A DNA stretch of 64,000 nucleotides from Sphingobacterium sp. xlx-96. Its GTDB lineage: Bacteria; Bacteroidota; Bacteroidia; Sphingobacteriales; Sphingobacteriaceae. The DNA lies in NCBI RefSeq assembly GCF_011007365.1, contig NZ_WFKM01000007.1, forward strand, positions 124,001-188,000. The letters are read 5' to 3'. A program made the position numbers and the translations under genes. Shown one piece after another: positions 16,393-25,230 of this stretch. Below the pieces are notes generated by a model, which worked only from the letters and a program-made list of their open reading frames with translations, was not told the DNA's origin and did not search any database. The first letter of the stretch is position 1; each line of letters opens with the position of its first letter.

Positions 16393-18438
16393 ATGAAGGT
16401 TTCAACGTCACGGAAAAGGTGGGGTATAATAGTGTTAAGCGCGTTCGTTGTTTTGATCGGAGCAGCATTTGCTTTTGCGATGTCAAAGCGCGAAGGTTAT
16501 CTTAAAGCTGCGGTCGAAAAGGTACAGACAAAATTGAAGAACGACCAACAGATCGATTTTACGGTGGACAAATATCGTTTTGACGGGATGACAACCGTGG
16601 TCTTTGACGGCGTGACGATTGTACCGATGGGACGGGATACATTAGCCTCGATGGATCACCTCGGTGTACGGATCCGGGTATGGCCCTTATTATTTGGAGA
16701 AGTGAAAATAGGTCAGTTTGATCTCGATAGAGGAAAGATTTCTTTTGTGAAGCGTGATACGGTAAGTAATTATGATTTTCTCTTCCGAAAAAAAGCAAAG
16801 GACTCTACGACTATAGAAGAGCCAAATGAGCGTAATTTTGCCGAGTGGGCACAACGTCTGGCCAAACAGGTGTTTTCTAAAGTCCCTGATAATATGCGGA
16901 TGAATGATTTTGAAATCTCTTATCGGGATAGTTTACTGCATCAACGTATTCGAGTCCCTCAAGCTATTATAGATGATGGCGATTTCGAGACCAGTCTTTT
17001 TTTGAATGATCATGATGCAGAGTGGCGACTGAAAGGTTATGTAAATGGCGATGACCAGAAATTAAAGGTAGAAGTGTCTTCTAGGGAGAAGAATACGGAA
17101 TTACCTTTCATAAGGGGCAAATACGGTCTGGGCATCAGTTTTGATAAGTTGGTATTTGACTTGGCCGGAATTAAGAAAGTGGAAAAGGACTTGTTACATG
17201 TGACGGGTGGTGTAGAATATGAGAACTTGGTCGTGAAGCATAGGCGCCTATCGGACGAGCCGATTGTATTGCCACATGGTATTGCCGAAGGTGGCCTAGC
17301 TATTGCTAATGATTATATTGCACTGACGGATAAATCAAAAGTTACGGTAAAAGAATTTTCTGTAGCTCCTAAAGCTAAGTTGATACTCAAGCCAACAAAG
17401 AAAATAGAGCTATCCGTGCATACAGGCCCTTTTACGGCACAGAATTTTTTTGACGCTATTCCCCAAGGATTATTTGAGAGCTTAGAAGGGGTCGAGGTCG
17501 CCGGGCAGGTAGACTATAGTCTGGATTTTTCGGTAGAGCTCGATAATCCGGATAAAATTATGTTTAGGTCGACCATCGATGATACGGACCTTAAAGTCCT
17601 ACAATGGGGAAAGGCCAAAATAGATTCGCTTAATTTTCCGTTTGAATATGATGCTTACGATGATACCACATTGGTAAGGCATATCGTGGTAGGGCCTGCT
17701 AATCCTAATTTTACGCCTCTGGCGGAGATACCCTATGTGTTGAAGACCACGGTTCGCAATACGGAAGACCCTTTCTTCTATAAACACAATGGATTTGAAG
17801 AGGAAGCTTTTAAGCTGTCCATCCGGACCAATATTAAAGAACGAAAGTTCAAAAGAGGAGCAAGTACGTTATCGATGCAGCTGGTGAAGAATGTATTTTT
17901 GAATCGGAAGAAGACGATGACACGCAAGTTTGAAGAGATATTGCTGGTGTGGTTGATGGAGGCATCGGGACAGGTAAGCAAGGATCGGCTTTTTGAAGTG
18001 TATCTGAATGTGATCGAATGGGGCAAAGATGTATACGGTATAGCTGAAGCTTCGCAATATTATTTTAAAAAGAGACCGCAGGATCTGAATTTAGGAGAAA
18101 GTTTGTTCCTGTCTAGTATTATTCCTCGTCCTAAAACTGGGTTGTCTTCTTTTGATTATACGGGACACCTGAGACCTTGGGTGCAACGTCACTTTAATAC
18201 CTATGGCTATATCATGACTAAGGTCGGGGATCTGAAGGGTGTAGATGTACCACCCAGTTACGGGTTTTATGAAGTGTTGTTACAACCGGGGCTGCGGGCA
18301 GCAGCTCCACTGGTACAGGATACGGTATCGCGTGACGTTATAGATGAACACGAGCTGTTTATGGAAGAAATGGAAAGAGAGGAAGTTGAAAAAAAACATA
18401 TCCTTGAAAAGTTAATGGGTAAAGAACAAAAGAATTAA
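16393..18438 (+). CDS. Membrane-anchored peptidoglycan glycosyltransferase (GT51) with large N-terminal region
   Basis: A 681-residue protein. It has one N-terminal membrane segment (about 10-30), then some 400 residues of beta-rich sequence resembling AsmA-type periplasmic domains, then a GT51 transglycosylase domain from about residue 450. The GT51 motifs are intact: EDPFFYKHNGF with the catalytic Glu458, RGASTLSMQLVKNVFL, RKFEEI, and YLNVIEWGKDVYGIAEASQYYF. It polymerises lipid II glycan strands in the periplasm. There is no transpeptidase domain, so it acts like a monofunctional transglycosylase with an unusual N-terminal extension. The next gene (hpt) starts 6 bases after the stop, suggesting co-transcription. 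Confidence 0.88.
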   Translation: MKVSTSRKRWGIIVLSAFVVLIGAAFAFAMSKREGYLKAAVEKVQTKLKNDQQIDFTVDKYRFDGMTTVVFDGVTIVPMGRDTLASMDHLGVRIRVWPLLFGEVKIGQFDLDRGKISFVKRDTVSNYDFLFRKKAKDSTTIEEPNERNFAEWAQRLAKQVFSKVPDNMRMNDFEISYRDSLLHQRIRVPQAIIDDGDFETSLFLNDHDAEWRLKGYVNGDDQKLKVEVSSREKNTELPFIRGKYGLGISFDKLVFDLAGIKKVEKDLLHVTGGVEYENLVVKHRRLSDEPIVLPHGIAEGGLAIANDYIALTDKSKVTVKEFSVAPKAKLILKPTKKIELSVHTGPFTAQNFFDAIPQGLFESLEGVEVAGQVDYSLDFSVELDNPDKIMFRSTIDDTDLKVLQWGKAKIDSLNFPFEYDAYDDTTLVRHIVVGPANPNFTPLAEIPYVLKTTVRNTEDPFFYKHNGFEEEAFKLSIRTNIKERKFKRGASTLSMQLVKNVFLNRKKTMTRKFEEILLVWLMEASGQVSKDRLFEVYLNVIEWGKDVYGIAEASQYYFKKRPQDLNLGESLFLSSIIPRPKTGLSSFDYTGHLRPWVQRHFNTYGYIMTKVGDLKGVDVPPSYGFYEVLLQPGLRAAAPLVQDTVSRDVIDEHELFMEEMEREEVEKKHILEKLMGKEQKN

Positions 18439-18444
18439 ATAGAG

Positions 18445-18990
18445 ATGCGTACGATTGAGATTGATAGTTATAGTTTTGAACCTTTTATTGAATATGAGCA
18501 GATTAAGAAGCGGATTCGCCTGATCGGAATAGATATCAATGTGCAGTATGCCGACAAACATCCGGTATTCATCGGTGTGTTGAACGGCTGTTTTATGTTT
18601 ATGGCTGATTTGATGAAGCAGGTGCATATCCCCTGTGAGATGTCTTTTGTGAAGTTGGCCTCCTATTCAGGGACGTCGCACGGAGATATAAATGAATTGA
18701 TCGGCGTAGGGATGGATCTTACAGGACGTCATATCGTCATTGTTGAGGATGTAGTCGATTCGGGTAATTCGTTAAAACATACCATGGAAGCTTTGGAGCG
18801 ACTTGACGTAGCGAGTATATCGGTCTGTACCCTGTTGTTAAAACCGTCTTGTTTACAACATGATTTTGATAATATCATGTATGTAGGATTCGAGATCGAC
18901 AAGGAGTTTGTGGTTGGATACGGCCTAGACTACAATGGTCAATGTCGAAACCTCCCTGATATCTACAAGGAGGTGTCAAGCACGGATTAA
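18445..18990 (+). CDS. hpt: Hypoxanthine phosphoribosyltransferase
   Basis: A 181-residue type I phosphoribosyltransferase of the purine salvage pathway, converting hypoxanthine (and usually guanine) plus PRPP to the nucleotide in the cytoplasm. Visible motifs are GVLNGCFMFMADL (about 44-56), the flexible-loop SYSGTSHG, the PRPP-binding VEDVVDSGNSL at 100-110, and the KEFVVGYGLDYN base-binding region. Length is normal. It lies 6 bases downstream of the glycosyltransferase gene. Its stop overlaps the 3' end of the convergent tag gene by 4 bases. Confidence 0.93.
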   Translation: MRTIEIDSYSFEPFIEYEQIKKRIRLIGIDINVQYADKHPVFIGVLNGCFMFMADLMKQVHIPCEMSFVKLASYSGTSHGDINELIGVGMDLTGRHIVIVEDVVDSGNSLKHTMEALERLDVASISVCTLLLKPSCLQHDFDNIMYVGFEIDKEFVVGYGLDYNGQCRNLPDIYKEVSSTD

Positions 18991-19553
18991 TTTTTAAAAT
19001 GACAACTATCTAGATGGTCATTCACCATACCGACTGCTTGCATAAAGGCATAGCAAATAGTGCTCCCAAAGAATTTAACCCCTCTTTTCTTAAGGTCCTT
19101 TGAAATGGCATCGGACTCAGAGGTATTGGTAGGAGCATCTTTTAGCGAGATCAGTTTATTTTTGATAGGTGCCTGGTTGGGCATAAAGGAGTACAGATAG
19201 TTATAGAAAGAACCGTACTCTTGTTGTATCGTAAGAAAAATCTGTGCATTGGTTACTGTGGCTGCGATCTTGCCACGATGACGGATTACTGCGGGATCCT
19301 GAACGATTATGTCGATTTGTTCAGGGGTAAATTGAGCTACTTCTGTGGGGTCGAAATCTGCTAACAGTCTACGGTAGCCTTCACGCTTACGAAGGACGGT
19401 AATCCAACTTAGGCCCGCTTGTGCCGACTCTAACACGAGGAATTCGAATAGGGTGCGATCGTCTTTGACGGTTTTCCCCCACTCCTCATCGTGATATTTT
19501 ACATATAGTGGGTCATCGCCGCACCATGGGCATCGAATGATTGTGTTACTCAT
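18987..19553 (-). CDS. tag: DNA-3-methyladenine glycosylase I
   Basis: A 188-residue TAG-family enzyme that removes 3-methyladenine from alkylated DNA. It begins with the zinc-binding CPWCG (Cys8 and neighbours) and H21 in YHDEEWG. It has the base-pocket LESAQAGLSWITVLRKR with Glu42, and it closes with VNDHLDSCH, supplying the last His and Cys of the zinc site. Length is normal. The 46-base gap to the divergent DUF4271 gene must hold both promoters. Confidence 0.95.
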   Translation of the reverse strand: MSNTIIRCPWCGDDPLYVKYHDEEWGKTVKDDRTLFEFLVLESAQAGLSWITVLRKREGYRRLLADFDPTEVAQFTPEQIDIIVQDPAVIRHRGKIAATVTNAQIFLTIQQEYGSFYNYLYSFMPNQAPIKNKLISLKDAPTNTSESDAISKDLKKRGVKFFGSTICYAFMQAVGMVNDHLDSCHFKN

Positions 19554-19584
19554 AGATTCGTTTAGTTTTTATAGACAAAAATCC

Positions 19585-19592
19585 TACCTTTG
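19585..19592 (+). promoter_or_regulatory. Bacteroidota -7 box immediately before the DUF4271 gene
   Basis: TACCTTTG matches TAnnTTTG, with a TTTA about 20 bases upstream as a weak -33. It ends 7 bases before the ATG at 19600, so the transcript may be leaderless or nearly so. It also argues that the longer frame starting at 19537 is not the true start. Confidence 0.55.
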
Positions 19593-19599
19593 GGCATAC

Positions 19600-20586
19600 A
19601 TGAAAACAAAGAATAGGCTGTCGCAAATTAGGAAAAAAGTTGAATATCTGCTTTTGTTATTTATAGCGGTTTTTTCTTTTGTGTCGGTTGATGCTCAAGT
19701 TGTCCCCTCTGTTGGTGTGTTGGATAGTACAGCGCGCGCTGAGCAAGATTCTTTATTGCATGCGCGTATGAAGAAGGATTCTTTGGCTCGGATATATGTT
19801 TTTGTCGACCCCAATAGACCAAATCAACGGCTTGATAGCCTGCGTCAAAAACTGGTGGTTACCGATAATGATTTCGTTTCTTGGATGGAGTTTACAAATA
19901 GTTTGGTCAAGGATAAGCATATGGCTACGATGACTCCATCGCAAAAGACCGACCGACCATTATGGATTATAGGGGTATTAATACTTTTGTTTTCGGGTAT
20001 CGGTGTGGTGCGACTCTTTTTCTATTCTACCTTTCACAATATTATTAACGGGTTCTTCAACGATAGGATATTGGGGCAGATTAGCAAAGAAGATAATGTG
20101 ATGACCTCATGGCCGTATATTTTCTTATACATCATCTTTAGCTTTTCATTGGGGCTGTTCATCCTTATTTTTCAGGTGGCTTATAATCCCATGGGGGATG
20201 TTAGTGTTAGTAATTTTTTGAAGTTATCGGCTTTGGTGGGAGTTTTGTTTGTTGCCAAGATCTTATTTATAAGGATTATCGCAGTTGTTTTTGAGGTAGA
20301 ACGATTGGTCAGGGAGTATATAGCTGTTTTATATTTGGTGTACTTCAATAGTATGTTAATCTTAATGCCGCTGCTACTTTTCGTTACCTTTTTTTCAACT
20401 TCCTACTTTAAGATTATATTAATTTTCTTTCTGATTGTTGTGTCTATCTTGTTCTTATACCGCTTTTTACGAACTGCGATTGGTTTGGTGGGAAATCTAA
20501 AGTTTTCAATGTTTTATTTAATTCTGTATCTTTGCAGCTTAGAAATTGCACCAATTTTAATATTAGTGAAAGCACTAAACAGTTAA
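19600..20586 (+). CDS. DUF4271-family multi-span membrane protein
   Basis: A 328-residue protein from the ATG at 19600, chosen because a -7 box sits between this codon and the earlier in-frame start. It has a signal-like hydrophobic segment (about 14-32), a soluble region (about 33-120) with a charged helix, then about six to seven membrane spans from residue 125 to the C-terminus with FYRFLRTAIGL-type family sequence. It fits DUF4271, a Bacteroidota membrane family commonly next to uroporphyrinogen-III synthase, as here. The function is unknown. The hemD start codon follows 11 bases after its stop. Confidence 0.85.
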   Translation: MKTKNRLSQIRKKVEYLLLLFIAVFSFVSVDAQVVPSVGVLDSTARAEQDSLLHARMKKDSLARIYVFVDPNRPNQRLDSLRQKLVVTDNDFVSWMEFTNSLVKDKHMATMTPSQKTDRPLWIIGVLILLFSGIGVVRLFFYSTFHNIINGFFNDRILGQISKEDNVMTSWPYIFLYIIFSFSLGLFILIFQVAYNPMGDVSVSNFLKLSALVGVLFVAKILFIRIIAVVFEVERLVREYIAVLYLVYFNSMLILMPLLLFVTFFSTSYFKIILIFFLIVVSILFLYRFLRTAIGLVGNLKFSMFYLILYLCSLEIAPILILVKALNS

Positions 20587-20597
20587 AGAAACAATTT

Positions 20598-21365
20598 ATG
20601 CAGATCGATGTTGCGAGAGCAAAAAAAGTAAAAAGTGTGTTGGTTACCTTACCAAAACCTGAGAATGATAAGTCACCTTATTTTACATTAGCGGAAAAGT
20701 ATAACTTGAAATTGGATTTTCGTGGTTTTATCCATGTAGAGGGGGTTCCCGCTCGTGAGATAAGAAAAGACCGTATCAATTTCTCCGAATTTTCAGCTGT
20801 TATTTTTACAAGTAAGAATGCTGTAGACCATTTCTTTCGCGTATGTGAAGAGATGCGGTTTGAAGTTTCGGCCGAGTTGAAATACTTTTGTATTTCCGAA
20901 GCTATTGCATTGTATTTGCAGAAATATATTCAGTACCGAAAACGCAAGATTTTCTTTGGAAAACAGACCGCCAAGGATTTGGAGGAAGTGTTGAAAAAGC
21001 ACAGTAAAGAGAAGTTCTTGTTCCCTTGCTCGGATGTAGCAAATGAGGAAACCCAAAAATGGTTGCAAGACAATGGCTACGACTTTACACCTGCGGTTTT
21101 ATTCCGGACAGTGATAAGCGATATTACGGACTTGAAAGATGTATTTTATGACATCATCGTGTTTTTTAGCCCTTCAAGTGTACAATCATTGTATGAGAAT
21201 TTTCCGGATTTCGTGCAGAATAGTACGCGTATTGCTGCTTTTGGAGCGAGCACACAGCAGGCCTTGTTAGAAAAAGGATTGTTGTTGGATATCCCTGCTC
21301 CTACACCAAGCGCACCGAGTATGACGATGGCGGTAGAACAATATATCAAACAAGTCAATAAGTAA
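20598..21365 (+). CDS. hemD: Uroporphyrinogen-III synthase
   Basis: A 255-residue enzyme that cyclises hydroxymethylbilane to uroporphyrinogen III for haem synthesis. The two-domain HemD pattern is visible: FSAVIFTSKNAVDHFF (about 63-78), the linker with ELKYFCISEAIALYL, then the second domain with VFFSPSSVQSLYENFP and RIAAFGASTQQALLEKGL. It ends with the PTPSAPSMTMAVEQYI tail typical of Bacteroidota homologues. I chose 20598 because the upstream in-frame ATG (20532) lies inside the DUF4271 gene. A strong hairpin overlaps the stop codon. Confidence 0.9.
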   Translation: MQIDVARAKKVKSVLVTLPKPENDKSPYFTLAEKYNLKLDFRGFIHVEGVPAREIRKDRINFSEFSAVIFTSKNAVDHFFRVCEEMRFEVSAELKYFCISEAIALYLQKYIQYRKRKIFFGKQTAKDLEEVLKKHSKEKFLFPCSDVANEETQKWLQDNGYDFTPAVLFRTVISDITDLKDVFYDIIVFFSPSSVQSLYENFPDFVQNSTRIAAFGASTQQALLEKGLLLDIPAPTPSAPSMTMAVEQYIKQVNK

Positions 21366-21395
21366 AAGTTGCGTGCCTTGCACGCAACTTTTACT
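21361..21395 (+). terminator. Terminator hairpin overlapping the hemD stop
   Basis: A 15-bp perfect stem (AGTAAAAGTTGCGTG and its complement) with a 5-base loop includes the stop codon. The remaining 260 bases to gldK contain T-rich tracts (21462-21481) and presumably the gldK promoter, but no clear -7 box. Confidence 0.8.
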
Positions 21396-21654
21396 TCATA
21401 TAGGAGTGTTAGTTGCAGGGGAAGAGTCGTGTTAAAAGATGTTAAAAAGGGGTTCGCTTTAACTTTTTTTTACTTTTTTTTGAGAATTCTTGTTCGAATA
21501 ACATAATTAACACCTATTTTTAGATGCTTCTTTTGCCAAAAACCGGCGTTAGAAGCAGTTTTTTAGGAGCGTATCTTTCTCAACTGAATCATGGGATATT
21601 GGATGAGGTTGATATCGAGGCTTTAAGAGTTTTTTAGCTTAGATTATTTAGTTT

Positions 21655-22953
21655 ATGGATTTTAATCGGTACAGATTGTCTTATGGTTTGCTATGTATGC
21701 TGATTGCTATAACAGCAATTGGTTGCAAAGGCCCCAGTAATTCAGGTGAGCTAGTAGGCGTACGATTGGATAAATTGAAGGCGAGTAAGACACCGCACGG
21801 TATGGTGTTAATTCCCGGCGGTACTTTTATCATGGGACAATCGGACGAAGATATCGGTTTTTCGCAGACGGCTCAAAATCGTCAGGTAACTATCGCTCCG
21901 TTTTATATGGACGACACAGAGATTTCAAATAGTGAGTATCGTCAGTTTGTCAACTGGGTTAGAGATTCTATCTTAATTCATAATTTTTTGGGCGATGATT
22001 CTTATTTTGTACAAGGTGAAGGTGGTGGTGGCGAACGCTATATTGATTGGGATAAGGTAAATAAGCAATCTCCATGGAGAGCGAAAGAGCAGGAAAAGCG
22101 GGAGCGATTGAACAGTATGTTTTATCAAGGTGAAGATCGTGTGTTTGGACGCAATGAGCTGGACGTACGTCTATTGAAATATCACTTTGAATGGTACGAC
22201 CTACAAGCTGCGGTTCGCGGTAAGAATGATCCTTCAAAAAGACGTTCGGATTTCATTATGCGTGATACGATGCTTATCTATCCGGATACTACGGTATGGT
22301 TAGCTGATTTTAGTTACGCGGCTAACGAGCCAATGGTAAACGGCTATTTTTCACATCCTTCGTTTGATGATTATCCTGTAGTGGGAGTGACTTGGCGTCA
22401 AGCACAGGCGTTTAACTCTTGGAGAACGCAGTTATTCAATAATCAAGCTGCTAAAAATAGAGTTCAACCGCGATTTGATTACCAACTCCCTTCTGAGGCA
22501 GAGTGGGAATATGCTGCAAGAGGAGGTAAGGTGGGAATGCAATATCCTTGGGGAGGGCCTACAGCCCGTAACGCTCGTGGTTGTTTAATGGCGAATTTTA
22601 AACCAGGAAGAGGTAATTATATTGACGATGGAGTCGCTTATACGGCGCCTGTATATTCGTATTGGCCAAATGATTTCGGTCTGTATAATATGGCAGGTAA
22701 CGTCGCGGAGTGGACACAGTCAAGTTACAATGAATCGGCATATTCTTTCGTACATGACATGAACCCAACGTACACGTATAATGCTAAAGCTTCCGACCTG
22801 GAGACAATGAAGCGTAAAGTGATCCGTGGTGGGTCATGGAAAGATGTAGGTTTTTTCCTGCAGAACGGAACAAGACAGTATGAGTATCAAGATACATCGA
22901 AATCATACATCGGCTTTAGATCTGTTACAAAGTATGCGGGAGTAGCATATTAA
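21655..22953 (+). CDS. gldK: Gliding motility / type IX secretion lipoprotein GldK
   Basis: A 432-residue outer membrane lipoprotein (AIGC, Cys24) with an FGE-sulfatase/SUMF1-like domain. The domain begins at MVLIPGGTFIMGQSDED (about 50) and ends with VIRGGSWKDVGFFLQNGTRQYEY...SYIGFRSV. GldK and GldN form the periplasmic ring-shaped part of the type IX secretion system. It is the first of four genes in the standard gldKLMN order. The SUMF1-like fold serves as a structural module in this family. Confidence 0.97.
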   Translation: MDFNRYRLSYGLLCMLIAITAIGCKGPSNSGELVGVRLDKLKASKTPHGMVLIPGGTFIMGQSDEDIGFSQTAQNRQVTIAPFYMDDTEISNSEYRQFVNWVRDSILIHNFLGDDSYFVQGEGGGGERYIDWDKVNKQSPWRAKEQEKRERLNSMFYQGEDRVFGRNELDVRLLKYHFEWYDLQAAVRGKNDPSKRRSDFIMRDTMLIYPDTTVWLADFSYAANEPMVNGYFSHPSFDDYPVVGVTWRQAQAFNSWRTQLFNNQAAKNRVQPRFDYQLPSEAEWEYAARGGKVGMQYPWGGPTARNARGCLMANFKPGRGNYIDDGVAYTAPVYSYWPNDFGLYNMAGNVAEWTQSSYNESAYSFVHDMNPTYTYNAKASDLETMKRKVIRGGSWKDVGFFLQNGTRQYEYQDTSKSYIGFRSVTKYAGVAY

Positions 22954-23002
22954 AAGGAGTTTTAAGAAATTAGTAACGAATTATATTATTAGCATTAGTC
23001 AA

Positions 23003-23644
23003 ATGGCACGCAAAAAGAAGTTTGGTTTCGGAATCAATACATTTATCAACTGGGGAGCAACAGTCGTAATTATCGGCTTGATGTTTAAAATTCTTCACTT
23101 TAAAGGCGGTGAATGGATGATAGGTATTGGTCTTGCGGTAGAAGCATTATTATTCTTCATCATGGGGTTTATGTCAGCAGAGAAAGAAGTAGACTGGACA
23201 AGAGTGTATCCCGAGCTGGATGAAGACTTCAATGGCGAACTTCCGAAGCGAAGTGCTACAGTAGCAGTTGCCCAGCCTACAGCAATTGGAAATACAGCTG
23301 CATTGGATAAATTATTGCAGGATGCTAAAATTGATGAAAACTTAATTGGTAATTTGGGGGATGGCCTGCGTACGTTTAGTGATAAAGTGTCTGCTATTTC
23401 TAAAGTCGCCGATACGGCTGTCGCGACTAACCAGTTTGCAGACAAATTGAATGCAGCTTCAACCGGAGCGTCTCAGCTTAGCCATGCCTTTGAGCGTGCA
23501 GCAGCAGACTTGCAGACGTTTAACGAAGCGTCTGGAGATATGCAACAATTTAAAGAGCAGGTAAGTACATTTAATAAGAATCTGACATCGTTAAATGCTA
23601 TTTATGGCAATATGTTGTCGGCAATGAATGCAAATCGTTCCTAA
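23003..23644 (+). CDS. gldL: Type IX secretion inner-membrane protein GldL
   Basis: A 213-residue protein. Two adjacent membrane segments (about 13-31 and 38-57; INWGATVVIIGLMFKILHFKG then GIGLAVEALLFFIMGFM) are followed by a cytoplasmic helical, coiled-coil-like tail rich in Ala, Asp and Gln. GldL and GldM make the proton-driven motor of the type IX system. The conserved membrane Glu in GLAVEALLF is present. It lies 49 bases after gldK and 43 bases before gldM. Confidence 0.96.
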   Translation: MARKKKFGFGINTFINWGATVVIIGLMFKILHFKGGEWMIGIGLAVEALLFFIMGFMSAEKEVDWTRVYPELDEDFNGELPKRSATVAVAQPTAIGNTAALDKLLQDAKIDENLIGNLGDGLRTFSDKVSAISKVADTAVATNQFADKLNAASTGASQLSHAFERAAADLQTFNEASGDMQQFKEQVSTFNKNLTSLNAIYGNMLSAMNANRS

Positions 23645-23687
23645 GTGTCACTTAAATTAAATGGGGATTTAAGGAAAATTAAAGATT

Positions 23688-25211
23688 ATGGCAGGACATA
23701 AGGAGACACCTAGACAACGGATGATCGGCATCCTATACTTAGTGCTATTAGGTTTAGTGGCGCTGAATGTATCGGATTCTATTTTGGATGCGTTCCGAAA
23801 TCTAGGTAATAGTTTAAATACATCTACACAGAATACACAGACCGGTATTGATAATATGTTTTTGGCTTTTCGCGAGACAAAAATGAAAGAGAACCCAGAA
23901 CGTGCTCAACCGTTATTAACAAAAGCTGAAGAGGCACAAAAATTGATAGCTCAGTTGACTGCTAAGCTGACGGAATATAACCAAACTCTTTCTTCACAGG
24001 GAGGAGGAATGGACGAAGAGACAGGTGATGTAAAATTTCGCAGTAGTACAGATATTTCGTATCGTGTGATGATTAATGAAGGAAGAGGAAAGCAGCTTCG
24101 GGATTTAATCAATAGTACGTCAGATAAATTGAAGAAGCTGACAAATAACGAGGTGAGTTTTGCGTTGTCGGCAGAAGATCCGGCACCCAGAGGTGGGATT
24201 AAGAGAAGCTGGGAGGACGTGAATTTTGGTAGTGGTATTCCATTGACAGCAGCCATTACGGCATTAGATAAAATAAATGCCGATGCTAAAAATGCAGAGT
24301 CGGCAGTAGTGAAACATATCTTTGGTAAGATGGACCAAGCAGTTGTTAACTTGGATAAGTTTGCTGCTGTAGCGGTAGCACCTACTTCTTATCTTATTGC
24401 AGGCCAGCCTTATACCGCGAAAGTGTTTTTGACGGCTTATGACTCGAAATCAAGCCCACAGATATCGGTAAATGGTTCGTCCATTCCCGTTGTCGATGGA
24501 CAAGGTACGTATTCATTAACTCCGGGTGTAGGTACGCACACTTGGCGTGGATCTATCCGTGTACAGCAGACGGATGGTACGGTGAAAACTTACGAGACAG
24601 AACCGATGACATTTCAGGTTTCTAAGCCTTCGGCTGTGGTTTCGCCTGACGCGATGAACGTATTGTATATTGGAGTAGACAACCCGATATCAATATCTGC
24701 CCCAGGAGTACCTGTTGAAAGTTTAAAAGTTTCGGGTTCTGGCGTAAATTTAACTGCAAAAGGAGATGCTAAATATATTGCAAGGGTTTCGTCTCCTGGT
24801 GATGTTTCTTTGAATGTGACCGCGACAGTAGACGGTAAGACACAGAATCTAGGGACATCGAAGTTTCGTGTGAAACGTATTCCAAAACCAACGGCACGGG
24901 TAGGAGGCAAGACTGGAGGGCGTATTTCGGCGGCCCAATTGAGAGGGCAGACGGTTGTATCAGCGGCGTTGGATAATTTTGATTTTGATGCTAAATTTAG
25001 AGTAACTAAGTTTAGCATGTATATAGCTATACCTCGGGTAGATCCAATCGGCCCGTACTCATCTGGTGGCAATGATTTCAGTGCGCAGATGAAGTCGGGA
25101 TTGAGCGGTATAAAATCAGGCTCTGTAGTAATGATTTACGATATAGTTGGTGTTGGGCCGGATGGTATGGCACAAAACTTGGAGCCAATTACTTTCCAAG
25201 TGACAAATTAG
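23688..25211 (+). CDS. gldM: Type IX secretion periplasmic motor shaft GldM
   Basis: A 507-residue protein. Its single N-terminal membrane helix (about 11-30, RMIGILYLVLLGLVALNVSD) is followed by the long helical N-domain and beta-sandwich domains. Landmarks are RGGIKRSWEDVNFGSGIPLTAAI, GQPYTAKVFLTAYDS and the C-terminal KFRVTKFSMYI...IVGVGPDGM. GldM dimers span the periplasm and transmit motor motion to the GldK/GldN ring. Normal length, in operon with gldL and gldN. Confidence 0.96.
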   Translation: MAGHKETPRQRMIGILYLVLLGLVALNVSDSILDAFRNLGNSLNTSTQNTQTGIDNMFLAFRETKMKENPERAQPLLTKAEEAQKLIAQLTAKLTEYNQTLSSQGGGMDEETGDVKFRSSTDISYRVMINEGRGKQLRDLINSTSDKLKKLTNNEVSFALSAEDPAPRGGIKRSWEDVNFGSGIPLTAAITALDKINADAKNAESAVVKHIFGKMDQAVVNLDKFAAVAVAPTSYLIAGQPYTAKVFLTAYDSKSSPQISVNGSSIPVVDGQGTYSLTPGVGTHTWRGSIRVQQTDGTVKTYETEPMTFQVSKPSAVVSPDAMNVLYIGVDNPISISAPGVPVESLKVSGSGVNLTAKGDAKYIARVSSPGDVSLNVTATVDGKTQNLGTSKFRVKRIPKPTARVGGKTGGRISAAQLRGQTVVSAALDNFDFDAKFRVTKFSMYIAIPRVDPIGPYSSGGNDFSAQMKSGLSGIKSGSVVMIYDIVGVGPDGMAQNLEPITFQVTN

Positions 25212-25230
25212 TAGCATAATAAGTACTATT

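Noticed and set aside
19537..19599. Upstream extension of the DUF4271 gene
   Set aside because: It would overlap the divergent tag gene's start and include the -7 box; the ATG at 19600 precedes a normal signal-like segment.
20532..20597. Upstream extension of hemD
   Set aside because: The extra 22 codons lie inside the DUF4271 gene and have no HemD-like sequence.
21366..21654. A clear gldK promoter
   Set aside because: T-rich tracts are present but no TAnnTTTG box with a sensible -33 partner could be identified.
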